NCBI GenBank assembly: GCA_021819725.1
Contig: JAKAQR010000009.1
Location: 120,763-125,793 of the forward strand
Length of the DNA stretch: 5,031 nucleotides
Reading direction: 5' to 3'
DNA from: Actinomycetes bacterium
GTDB lineage: Bacteria; Actinomycetota; Acidimicrobiia; Acidimicrobiales; Acidimicrobiaceae
The first letter of the stretch is position 1. The number at the start of each line of letters is the position of its first letter. Of this stretch, positions 1 to 5,031 are shown piece after piece. A program made the position numbers and the translations under genes. The notes beneath the pieces were generated by a model. It worked only from the letters and a program-made list of their open reading frames with translations, had not been told where the DNA came from and did no database searches.

Positions 1-127
1 AGTGTCCCGGCGTTGTAGATGCCACCACCACTAGCTGTATTAAGGCCGCTATCAGCAGTGTTATCAGAGATTGTAGAACCGGTTACGGTCAGTGTCCCGG
101 CGTTGTAGATGCCACCACCACTAGCTG
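1..127 (-). repeat. 37-bp exact direct repeat in the second module
   Basis: Positions 1-37 and 91-127 are identical, 90 bp apart, and in the same reading frame. They encode ASGGGIYNAGT followed by the start of the next strand. This is the first visible period of a second, 30-codon beta-helix array that continues beyond the left edge. Its unit length and sequence differ from the 37-38-codon array of module 1. Confidence 0.9.
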
Positions 128-2306
128 AGCCATCACCACCGGTGACGCTCATCCCAATGAGGTTCAGGTGAGTACCACTGTTGTTCGTCATAACCGTACC
201 GGAGTTGGTCCCATCAAGGGTTGGATCACTGACCCCTGGGGCTGGTTCAATTGTCACCGGGGAGGTCACTGTGGTTCCGGTCGTGTCGACAGTGAAGTTG
301 CCGTCATAAGAAGCAGAGGAGCCCGGAGTCACCAACTCGATGGTTCCACCCGCGCCGACATCGCCCAGGGCAGTGGTGAGCGAGCATGCGTCAGCGACAT
401 CAGCACAGCTACCGGTACCAACTGGTACGGCGGCCGCAAACAACACGCTCGCCAACTGCACTGATCCGGCGTCGCAGGTTACTCCAGTAGGGGTCGTGAA
501 GCCTCGTTGATCGGTTGTGGGGCACAACTGCACGGATCGATTATCCACCAAAACTGACTTACCAGCTGGGATCAGACCAATGGCTGGGTTGCCTAATGTC
601 GGGAGAATGGTTTTGGTGGTTCCTCCGTAGTTACCAAGGGAGGTGAGGTCTTCGGCCGTTGAGCTAGTGACGCTGTTGGCGGTGGAGGTAAAGCAGGACG
701 AGTCATCGGAGACGTTGTAGCCAACGTCAATGAAGCCCCCGCCCGTACACTCATCTCCGCTTGAGGTGCCCCCTGTAGTGGCGAGTAGGTCACCGGCTAA
801 AACCACCTTGCCGCCGTTGTTGTAGATACCATCTCCGCTGCCGGCGACAGACCCGGAGGTATATCCGCTTCCGCCAGTGCCAGCAGAGTTGTCTGAGATG
901 GTCGATCCGATGATGGTAAGGGACGCGGTGGTTGAGATTCCCCCACCATTGCCACCGTTGCCACCAGTGAAACTGTTCTCAGCACCGCCACTCCCTGCAG
1001 AGTTGCCTGAGATCGTGGAATTGGTGATGGTAAGGGACGCGGTGGTTGAGATTCCCCCACCATTGCCACCGTTGCCGCCGGAGTTAGTGCCGCCTCCGCC
1101 AGTGCCCGCGGAATTGCCTGAGATGGTCGATCCGATGATGGTAAGGAACTTGGTGGTGTAGATTCCCCCACCACTTCCGCCGGTGCCCCCTGTGTCAGTG
1201 CCGCTGTTGCCGCCACTCCCCGCAGAATTGCCTGAGATCGTGGAGTTCTTCAGGGTGAGCTTCGCGGTGGTTGAGATTCCCCCACCATTGCCACCGTTGC
1301 CGCCGGAGTTAGTGCCGCCTCCGCCAGTGCCCGCGGAATTGCCTGAGATGGTCGATCCGATGATGGTAAGAGACGCGGTGGTTGAGATTCCCCCACCATT
1401 GCCTCCGCTTCCGCCAGTGTCGCCAACGCCAGTGCCACCGACACCCGCCGAGTTGCCTGAGATCGTGGAATTGGTGATGGTAAGGGACGCGGTGGTTGAG
1501 ATTCCCCCACCATTGCCTCCGCTTCCGCCAGTGCCAAAGCTGCTGTTAGCGCCACCACCCGCCGAGTTGTCCGAGATGGTCGATCCGGTGATGGTAAGAG
1601 ACGCGGTGGTTGAGATTCCCCCACCATTGCCTCCGCTTCCGGGAGTGCCAACGATGTTCGTAACGCCAGCTCCCGCCGAGTTGCCTGAGATCGTGGAATT
1701 GGTGATGGCAAGGGACGCGGTGGTTGAGATTCCCCCACCATTGCCTCCGTTGCCCTCAGTGCCACCAATGCCGCTTTGGCCGCTATAACCCAAACCTCCG
1801 GTGATGGTAACCCCAGAGAGGTTCAGTGTTCCTGTTCCTGTGACGGTTAACACGGTTCCTTTAAAATCACCATTGAGTACAGGAGAATTACCGTTGTAGT
1901 TCTCGATGGTCACGGTGGAACCGGTTGGGATATCGACCGAGAAGTTACCGTTGTAATCAATTGAGGGTCCTGTGTAGCCATCTACCGGCGCTAAAGAAGG
2001 AACTGCGCCATCTCCATTGGTGATCAGGTAAATGGCGGTATTGGTGTTGGATGCTTCAGCTTCACTGAGAGCCTCGGATAGGGAGCACCCAGATGTCGGA
2101 GATGATCCTATGCATGAACTAGAACTCTGGCCGTTGGTGGCGGACGCTGAGGCAAAGAATGTCTGGAGCGCCAAGGATGTCAACTGCCCCTGGTAAGTCG
2201 AAGCCAGTGCCAATGACCCATAAGCACCACTGCCGAGCACCAAGACCAAGGTGGCAATGAAGCGGAAAATAGAACGTCCCTTGATTGGGGTCATCAACTG
2301 CTTCAT
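1..2306 (-). CDS. Secreted right-handed beta-helix repeat surface protein with choice-of-anchor Q-like region (3' end outside window)
   Basis: The minus frame is open from ATG 2306-2304 to the left edge, giving 768 codons. AGGAG lies 7 nt upstream. An in-frame ATG at 2333-2331 is possible but lacks a comparable ribosome site. Residues 1-35 look like a Sec signal peptide: basic KGRSIFR, a hydrophobic core FIATLVLVLG, and an ALA|ST cleavage site. Module 1 follows: a leader with Cys65 and Cys74 and a YNGNFSVD strand near 118; beta-helix repeats GGNGGGISTTASLTITNSTI at about 187-488; and a region at about 500-618 with LGNYGGTTKTILP, DQRGF and CDAGSVQ, resembling the choice-of-anchor Q family. From about 619 a second module repeats the plan (C..ACSL, YDGNFTVD, LDGTNSGTVM, GGGIYNAGTLTVTGSTISDN). 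The family is usually secreted or surface-attached and often adhesin-like. The ligand and anchor are not visible. The beta-helix and export calls are firm; the function is inferred. Confidence 0.9.
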   Translation of the reverse strand, partial: MKQLMTPIKGRSIFRFIATLVLVLGSGAYGSLALASTYQGQLTSLALQTFFASASATNGQSSSSCIGSSPTSGCSLSEALSEAEASNTNTAIYLITNGDGAVPSLAPVDGYTGPSIDYNGNFSVDIPTGSTVTIENYNGNSPVLNGDFKGTVLTVTGTGTLNLSGVTITGGLGYSGQSGIGGTEGNGGNGGGISTTASLAITNSTISGNSAGAGVTNIVGTPGSGGNGGGISTTASLTITGSTISDNSAGGGANSSFGTGGSGGNGGGISTTASLTITNSTISGNSAGVGGTGVGDTGGSGGNGGGISTTASLTIIGSTISGNSAGTGGGGTNSGGNGGNGGGISTTAKLTLKNSTISGNSAGSGGNSGTDTGGTGGSGGGIYTTKFLTIIGSTISGNSAGTGGGGTNSGGNGGNGGGISTTASLTITNSTISGNSAGSGGAENSFTGGNGGNGGGISTTASLTIIGSTISDNSAGTGGSGYTSGSVAGSGDGIYNNGGKVVLAGDLLATTGGTSSGDECTGGGFIDVGYNVSDDSSCFTSTANSVTSSTAEDLTSLGNYGGTTKTILPTLGNPAIGLIPAGKSVLVDNRSVQLCPTTDQRGFTTPTGVTCDAGSVQLASVLFAAAVPVGTGSCADVADACSLTTALGDVGAGGTIELVTPGSSASYDGNFTVDTTGTTVTSPVTIEPAPGVSDPTLDGTNSGTVMTNNSGTHLNLIGMSVTGGDGSASGGGIYNAGTLTVTGSTISDNTADSGLNTASGGGIYNAGT
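843..1748 (-). repeat. Eight-copy tandem repeat array (114/111-bp units) coding beta-helix coils
   Basis: There are eight near-identical in-frame units. The shared plus-strand string GTTGAGATTCCCCCACC starts at 931, 1045, 1270, 1381, 1495, 1609 and 1723, with a variant at 1156. Spacings are 114, 111, 114, 111, 114, 114 and 114 bp, so every unit is 38 or 37 codons and the frame is kept. A ninth degenerate coil (GDGIYNNGG) follows near 800-830. Units alternate between an NST type (ITNSTISGNS) and a GST type (I[T/I]GSTIS[D/G]NS). Variation concentrates in the Gly/Thr/Ser-rich linker after NSAG, while the coil core is nearly fixed. Confidence 0.95.
1038..1370 (-). repeat. Exact 108-bp duplication inside the repeat array
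   Basis: Positions 1038-1145 and 1263-1370 are identical over 108 bases, offset by 225 bp (one two-unit period). The variable linker (GTGGGGTNSGGN) is included. The unit between them differs in its core (TTAKLTLKNST), so the copy spans a full dimer step. This indicates a recent duplication or gene-conversion event. Confidence 0.95.
2202..2306 (-). other. Predicted Sec signal peptide of the beta-helix protein
   Basis: This stretch codes for residues 1-35. The n-region carries Lys2, Lys9, Arg11 and Arg15. It is followed by about 20 mostly hydrophobic or small residues (FIATLVLVLGSGAYGSLALA). The ALA|STYQ junction fits the small-x-small rule for signal peptidase I. There is no cysteine at the junction, so a lipoprotein is unlikely. 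Starting at the upstream ATG would only add nine residues to the n-region. Confidence 0.8.
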
Positions 2307-2313
2307 CGAAGCG

Positions 2314-2318
2314 CTCCT
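2314..2318 (-). promoter_or_regulatory. Ribosome binding site of the beta-helix protein gene
   Basis: On the minus strand AGGAG is separated by 7 nt from ATG 2306-2304, which is ideal spacing. This decides the start against the in-frame ATG at 2333-2331, which has no purine-rich element at the proper distance. Confidence 0.75.
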
Positions 2319-2561
2319 CTCGATTTCCCCCATGGTTGACTTCTCAAGGGAGACTACTGGCACACAATGTTCCCACAGTACCAGAGGAGAGAGCAGTTCA
2401 ACCAGCTGATTCGCACCTATTTGAACCAATTTGACAGTCGGCACCATCACTTGTCACGTAATCGCTTCGCACAAACACTCAGGGTGGTGAAGTACTTGTG
2501 TGACGGAGGCAATGTGTGAGAACCTTCGACGCTCGAGAGCGGAAGATTTCCCCAGGACCAT

Positions 2562-2668
2562 CGTGGGTGCCCGACTGGGAACTCCACCTTTGGGCGGTAT
2601 CTTCGCTTGGTGCCCACGTGTATCGAAACTCTTGAATACGTAGAGACAGGTGGGACGACTCCCAGTTG
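2562..2668 (+). ncRNA. Possible structured RNA or leader with interleaved stems (pseudoknot-like)
   Basis: Stem A pairs CGTGGGTGCC (2562-2571) with GGTGCCCACG (2609-2618). It is ten pairs, two of them adjacent G-U wobbles on the plus strand. Stem B pairs CGACTGGGA (2572-2580) with TCCCAGTTG (2660-2668), including one wobble, and continues as CCACCT (2584-2589) with AGGTGG (2648-2653) after an internal loop. The 5' arm of B lies inside the loop of A and its 3' arm lies outside, so together they form an H-type pseudoknot topology; otherwise they are alternatives. The wobbles only pair if the plus strand is transcribed. No known RNA family was recognised. It could be a chance fold or a leader of the frame at 2731. 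Confidence 0.2.
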
Positions 2669-2722
2669 TCAGACGAACTGAGCCCAGCCCTTGAGGCGCA
2701 CCTAGGGCCTCTGGCGGTGAAG

Positions 2723-2728
2723 AAGGAG
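2723..2728 (+). promoter_or_regulatory. Shine-Dalgarno-like sequence before the TTG at 2731
   Basis: AAGGAG, within the purine run GAAGAAGGAGAG, ends 2 nt before the TTG. That is closer than usual, although AGAAGG at 2721-2726 gives 4 nt. No ATG or GTG in frame lies nearby. It is the main support for calling the following frame a gene. Confidence 0.4.
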
Positions 2729-2730
2729 AG

Positions 2731-3129
2731 TTGATCGTTGTTAATTTTTACCTGGACGAACGAGAATCACCACAGCAGCGTCCTAATTTTGTAGGATACG
2801 AGTGGTTTCAGTATCGCACTGTATGTGGAAGGCCCCTAGTGCCGGGGTTAACTAGCGAACTCACGCCCGGTGGCTCGCTCGAAAGCGCAAAGAACATAAC
2901 GAAACCTCATATTGCCCTTTCAGTGGTTTCAGATATAGGCACCAAGTTCCCAAACATCGGGCTCCATGACAAACCACATGCTTCCTACTATCTGCCCCTC
3001 TTCACCGTGATCATGAATTCCATTTCTGGCGGATCACTCCACTGGCAGCTCAAGCAGAGATTGCAAATACAGTATTTTGGCGGTTTCGTGGGAGCGGTAG
3101 AGTTCAAACCCGCAACCAAAGAATTATGA
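2731..3129 (+). CDS. Hypothetical protein, unrecognised (doubtful)
   Basis: This is an open frame of 132 codons, TTG start to TGA, convergent with the ATPase gene and divergent from the beta-helix gene. The only support is the purine-rich sequence just upstream and the absence of any competing gene on the other strand. The protein looks soluble and mixed: aromatic-rich near the N-terminus (VNFYLDER, VGYEWFQY), with a moderately hydrophobic stretch YYLPLFTVIMNSISGG around residues 90-105 and a basic/aromatic C-terminal part (LQIQYFGGFVGAVEF). There is no signal peptide, clear membrane segment or motif. Third codon positions show no clear GC preference, unlike a typical gene of this genome. It may be a transferred orphan gene, a decayed fragment or a chance frame. 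Confidence 0.35.
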   Translation: MIVVNFYLDERESPQQRPNFVGYEWFQYRTVCGRPLVPGLTSELTPGGSLESAKNITKPHIALSVVSDIGTKFPNIGLHDKPHASYYLPLFTVIMNSISGGSLHWQLKQRLQIQYFGGFVGAVEFKPATKEL

Positions 3130-3141
3130 GACCTCCATGTA

Positions 3142-3177
3142 CAAATAAACCGGTCAGGCTAAGCGAAGTCGTTCGCT
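3142..3177 (-). terminator. Weak terminator-like hairpin after the ATPase gene
   Basis: On the minus strand AGCGAA pairs with TTCGCT around a 4-nt loop (plus 3162-3177). It begins about 20 nt past the TAA at 3198-3200. A T-rich stretch TTTATTT follows about 14 nt later (3142-3148) rather than directly, so this is a poor fit to an intrinsic terminator. If functional, it ends the operon before the beta-helix gene. Confidence 0.3.
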
Positions 3178-3197
3178 CCTCGGACCTAGGGCATATC

Positions 3198-4847
3198 TTA
3201 CGTCGGCGAACCTTGAACAACCATCCGCTGATTGGTGTCGAAACAAGCGAGTTCGGCTGGGGTGAGGACATGGCGGACGACAAAGGCTCGCTCTCCAAGT
3301 CGCCAGAGTCCCTCGCCACGTTCGAGATCAGGAAGTTGGGCCACCTCGGTGCTCGAGAGACCGAGTGAGATACCGGTCTTGGTCGCCTCACCTGACTCCT
3401 GGGCATAGATGATCTTGGTAGAACAGTCGGCGAGGAGTCCAAGGGCAAGCCCACGTGCTTCGCTTCCGGCATCACCCACTGCATCGAGATCAGAGAGGCG
3501 GTGAATGACCATCATGTTGGCGATGCCAAGTGCTCTCGAGAGTTTCCACTGGGATTGCATCCTTGCGAGCAGTGCGGGTTGGGCGAGGAGTCGCCAGGCC
3601 TCATCGTAGATGACCCATCGCTGGCCAGCATTTGGATCGGTGAGCGCCGCCTCCATCCAGCTTGAGGCACACGTCATCACCATCCCTATCAAGCTATCTG
3701 ATCCCGAGATCCTCGAAAGGTCAAGACTCACCATGGGAAGCGTTGGATCGAACCTCACGGTCGAGGGGCCATCAAAGAGTCCGGCGAGATCACCCGATAC
3801 CGTCCGGGTAAGCGCATGGCCGATCTCCCGGGAGTCAGCGGCGAGTTGCTCAATGCTCGAACCCGCTACCGCTCTTCTTGGCCGAAAGAGCGCATCAACA
3901 ATATGGGGAAGAATAGGAGTGGTGTTCTCCATGACTGCGGTCTCGAGTGCTGCATCGAGGGCAGAGTGTTCTACTGCCAAGAGTTCACGACCCAAGGCCG
4001 ATTCGGTAAGGGCACCGATGAGTGATCGCCGGCGTTGTCGAGTCACTGCCATCCACTCGGCGTCAGTCATGGAGCTTGGTCGTGGACCTTCATCGAGGGG
4101 GTTGAGTCTGGCGGGCAGACCACCACCGAGTTCGATGGCGATACCGCCAACCGCTCGTGCCACCACGCTCCACTCCCCTTTCGGGTCGCCAGGTACATAG
4201 ATCTTCCGACCAAAAGCAATAGAGCGTGTAGCGATACTTTTTGCGAGTGCACTCTTTCCTCGTCCGATAATCCCAGCAAGCAACACATTTGGGTTGGTCA
4301 GTACTCCTTTGGCGTACAGTACCCACGGATCAAAGACAAACGCCGCCCCAGACCAAGAGTCATGTCCAATCAGCACCCCTTCGGAACCAAGTCCCGCCTC
4401 GGCAAGGAATGGATAGGCGCCAGAAAGCATCTCTGTCGTTGCACGATGCGGCTTAACCCGGAGTGGCCGCCACGAGCGCAGGGCCAATGGGCCAGGTTCG
4501 CCGTTGGCGGGAAGGTACTGGGCATCCCTGCGTTCCGCTCGCAGCGCCGCCAACTCCTGCCGTCGCTCCTCCATCAGCGCCTTGCGATGATCAGCCGCTA
4601 CACGAGCGGCGACCTTCGCTGACGCTTTGCGCTCCCGACGAGATGCCGTAGCCGGAGTGTAGAGTGCCGCTCCAAGGGCCCTTCCACCGTCTGGGTGCAG
4701 CGCCTTTGGCACCGCGGCTGAGCGCTCTGCAGCATTTGGCTCGTCGAGGAGCCGAGATGACTCTGGTCGTCCACTCGGCACCCCTTGTGCGTCGACGGCG
4801 TCTCCACCCGGGATGTCCGGATGATCAAGAACCTTTCGCCTGAACAT
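3198..4847 (-). CDS. VirB4-like type IV secretion / conjugation ATPase
   Basis: A 549-residue P-loop ATPase of the VirB4/TraG-type superfamily that would energise a cell-envelope transfer channel from the cytoplasmic face. Residues 1-65 are low-complexity. About 67-112 form a charged, Ala/Arg/Lys-rich helical and possibly coiled-coil segment. The conserved part starts near 130. The Walker A motif is GIIGRGKS at 192-199 (Lys198), followed by YVPGDPKGEW at 218-226. The Walker B motif is WVIYDEAWRLL at 411-421 (Asp415, Glu416). The motif MMVIHRLSD lies at 445-453. It is shorter than classical VirB4 (about 800 residues) and lacks most of the N-terminal domain, as is usual for ATPases paired with SCO6880 proteins. 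ATG 4847-4845 was preferred over TTG 4850: it overlaps the upstream TGA as TGATG and has GAGG at good distance. The start site is the least certain point. Transferred substrate (DNA or protein) unknown. Confidence 0.9.
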   Translation of the reverse strand: MFRRKVLDHPDIPGGDAVDAQGVPSGRPESSRLLDEPNAAERSAAVPKALHPDGGRALGAALYTPATASRRERKASAKVAARVAADHRKALMEERRQELAALRAERRDAQYLPANGEPGPLALRSWRPLRVKPHRATTEMLSGAYPFLAEAGLGSEGVLIGHDSWSGAAFVFDPWVLYAKGVLTNPNVLLAGIIGRGKSALAKSIATRSIAFGRKIYVPGDPKGEWSVVARAVGGIAIELGGGLPARLNPLDEGPRPSSMTDAEWMAVTRQRRRSLIGALTESALGRELLAVEHSALDAALETAVMENTTPILPHIVDALFRPRRAVAGSSIEQLAADSREIGHALTRTVSGDLAGLFDGPSTVRFDPTLPMVSLDLSRISGSDSLIGMVMTCASSWMEAALTDPNAGQRWVIYDEAWRLLAQPALLARMQSQWKLSRALGIANMMVIHRLSDLDAVGDAGSEARGLALGLLADCSTKIIYAQESGEATKTGISLGLSSTEVAQLPDLERGEGLWRLGERAFVVRHVLTPAELACFDTNQRMVVQGSPT

Positions 4848-5031
4848 CAAAACGCCTCTCGAGCGAGTGGCAATGCTGCAACGACAAAACCTTGGGTCTG
4901 CCGGCCATAGAGGATCCGAGTCTCACACGCTGACTGTGCGGCAGCCAGCTCAATCTGGGATACGGCTGCTGATAACGCCTCTTCCGTGGGTGCTGAGATT
5001 GCGATGAAGCCAGAGAACTGCACATCTGCGT
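4847..5031 (-). CDS. SCO6880-family protein, C-terminal 60 residues (5' end outside window)
   Basis: The minus frame is open from the right edge to TGA 4849-4847. The visible tail reads ADVQFSGFIAISAPTEEAL, then a helix rich in Ala (QIELAAAQSA), then ETRILYGRQTQGFVVAALPL. It matches from memory the end of actinobacterial SCO6880-type proteins: an alpha/beta domain followed by a 'LYG-Q-x-Q-AF-ALPL' tail. These are large proteins with N-terminal membrane helices, normally encoded directly before a VirB4-like ATPase in conjugation or type IV secretion-like clusters, and probably correspond to a channel component. Only the tail is seen, so the call rests on this motif plus the downstream ATPase. 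The membrane part and start lie outside the window. Confidence 0.7.
   Translation of the reverse strand, partial: ADVQFSGFIAISAPTEEALSAAVSQIELAAAQSACETRILYGRQTQGFVVAALPLAREAF
4855..4858 (-). promoter_or_regulatory. Ribosome binding site of the VirB4-like gene
   Basis: GAGG on the minus strand, within GAGAGGCG, lies 7 nt before ATG 4847-4845 and inside the last codons of the upstream gene. Together with the TGATG stop-start overlap it points to translational coupling. Confidence 0.6.

Larger units (their letters stand above)
2307..2730. other. Intergenic region without a convincing gene
   Basis: No open frame of credible length or composition was found on either strand. The part nearest 2306 must hold the 5' leader and probably the promoter of the beta-helix gene, but no good -35/-10 pair was found. 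Inverted repeats lie at 2468-2474 with 2496-2502, at 2530-2541, at 2562-2668 (listed separately), and at 2694-2697 with 2707-2710. The last sits just before the ribosome site of the 2731 frame. Confidence 0.6.

Noticed and set aside
843..1748. Regular direct repeats as a possible CRISPR array.
   Set aside because: Repeat and spacer are both coding, the period is a multiple of three throughout, and the unit interiors are conserved rather than unique spacers.
797..1768. Minus-strand frames at 797-1216 and 1250-1768 with repeated AMVGESQPPRPLP.
   Set aside because: These are another reading frame of the same repeats, contained in the large gene; there is no start signal of their own.
877..1788. 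Plus-strand open frames at 877-1161 and 1183-1788 encoding Pro-rich repeats (PPPLPPLPP).
   Set aside because: They are antisense images of the Gly-rich beta-helix repeats. Repetition without stops keeps several frames open at once; the minus frame has a signal peptide, ribosome site and recognisable fold.
2375..2401. TTGAAC...TACTGT on the minus strand as a promoter for the beta-helix gene.
   Set aside because: The spacer is only 15 nt and the -10 box matches three of six consensus bases; this is not better than chance.
2401..2440. GGTTCAAAT on the minus strand as a tRNA T-arm.
   Set aside because: The flanking bases do not form a T-stem and no acceptor or anticodon arm could be found.
2431..2462. 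Perfect TTGACA on the plus strand at 2431-2436 as a promoter toward 2731.
   Set aside because: No acceptable -10 hexamer lies 16-19 nt downstream, and the nearest gene candidate is almost 300 nt away.
3126..3368. Plus-strand frame whose ATG overlaps the TGA of the 2731 frame (ATGA), resembling translational coupling.
   Set aside because: Most of it is antisense to the well-supported ATPase C-terminus and its composition is that of a shadow frame.
3610..4651. Several plus-strand open frames (3610-4200, 3816-4025, 4035-4622, 4463-4651).
   Set aside because: All are opposite the VirB4-like coding sequence, which carries Walker A and B motifs; none shows a recognisable domain.

Overview
The window comes from a moderately GC-rich bacterium, most likely an actinomycete (Actinomycetota in the broad sense). 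The strongest clue is the right end. There a SCO6880-type protein overlaps a short VirB4-like ATPase, a pairing typical of actinobacterial type IV secretion or conjugation clusters. A lineage such as Acidimicrobiia is possible but cannot be shown from this sequence alone. No rRNA, tRNA, CRISPR array or transposase gene is visible.

Positions 1-2306 (minus strand) encode the N-terminal 768 residues of a very large secreted, repeat-rich surface protein. It has a Sec-type signal peptide, then a first module: a Cys-containing leader, an array of 37-38-residue right-handed parallel beta-helix repeats, and a 'choice-of-anchor Q'-like closing region. A second module of the same design then begins, and the gene runs off the left edge. 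The repeats alternate strictly between two unit types, so the array is a higher-order dimeric repeat, and one stretch of 108 bp is duplicated exactly.

Positions 2307-3197 hold little recognisable coding sequence. The left part (2307-2730) has no convincing gene but contains interleaved inverted repeats that could fold as a plus-strand pseudoknot. The middle (2731-3129, plus strand) holds one 132-codon open frame with a Shine-Dalgarno-like sequence and a TTG start. It is unrecognised and may or may not be real. A small hairpin lies just past the end of the ATPase gene.

Positions 3198-5031 (minus strand) carry the last 60 codons of the SCO6880-family gene and a complete 549-residue VirB4-like ATPase. 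They overlap in a TGATG junction, so they are almost certainly one translationally coupled operon entering from the right. The ATPase would power assembly or substrate transfer by a membrane channel; the SCO6880 protein is its usual membrane-associated partner. The beta-helix protein is on the same strand about 890 bp downstream. It has its own ribosome binding site and signal peptide, so it is probably a separate unit exported by Sec. A role in cell contact next to a conjugation-type system is an inference.
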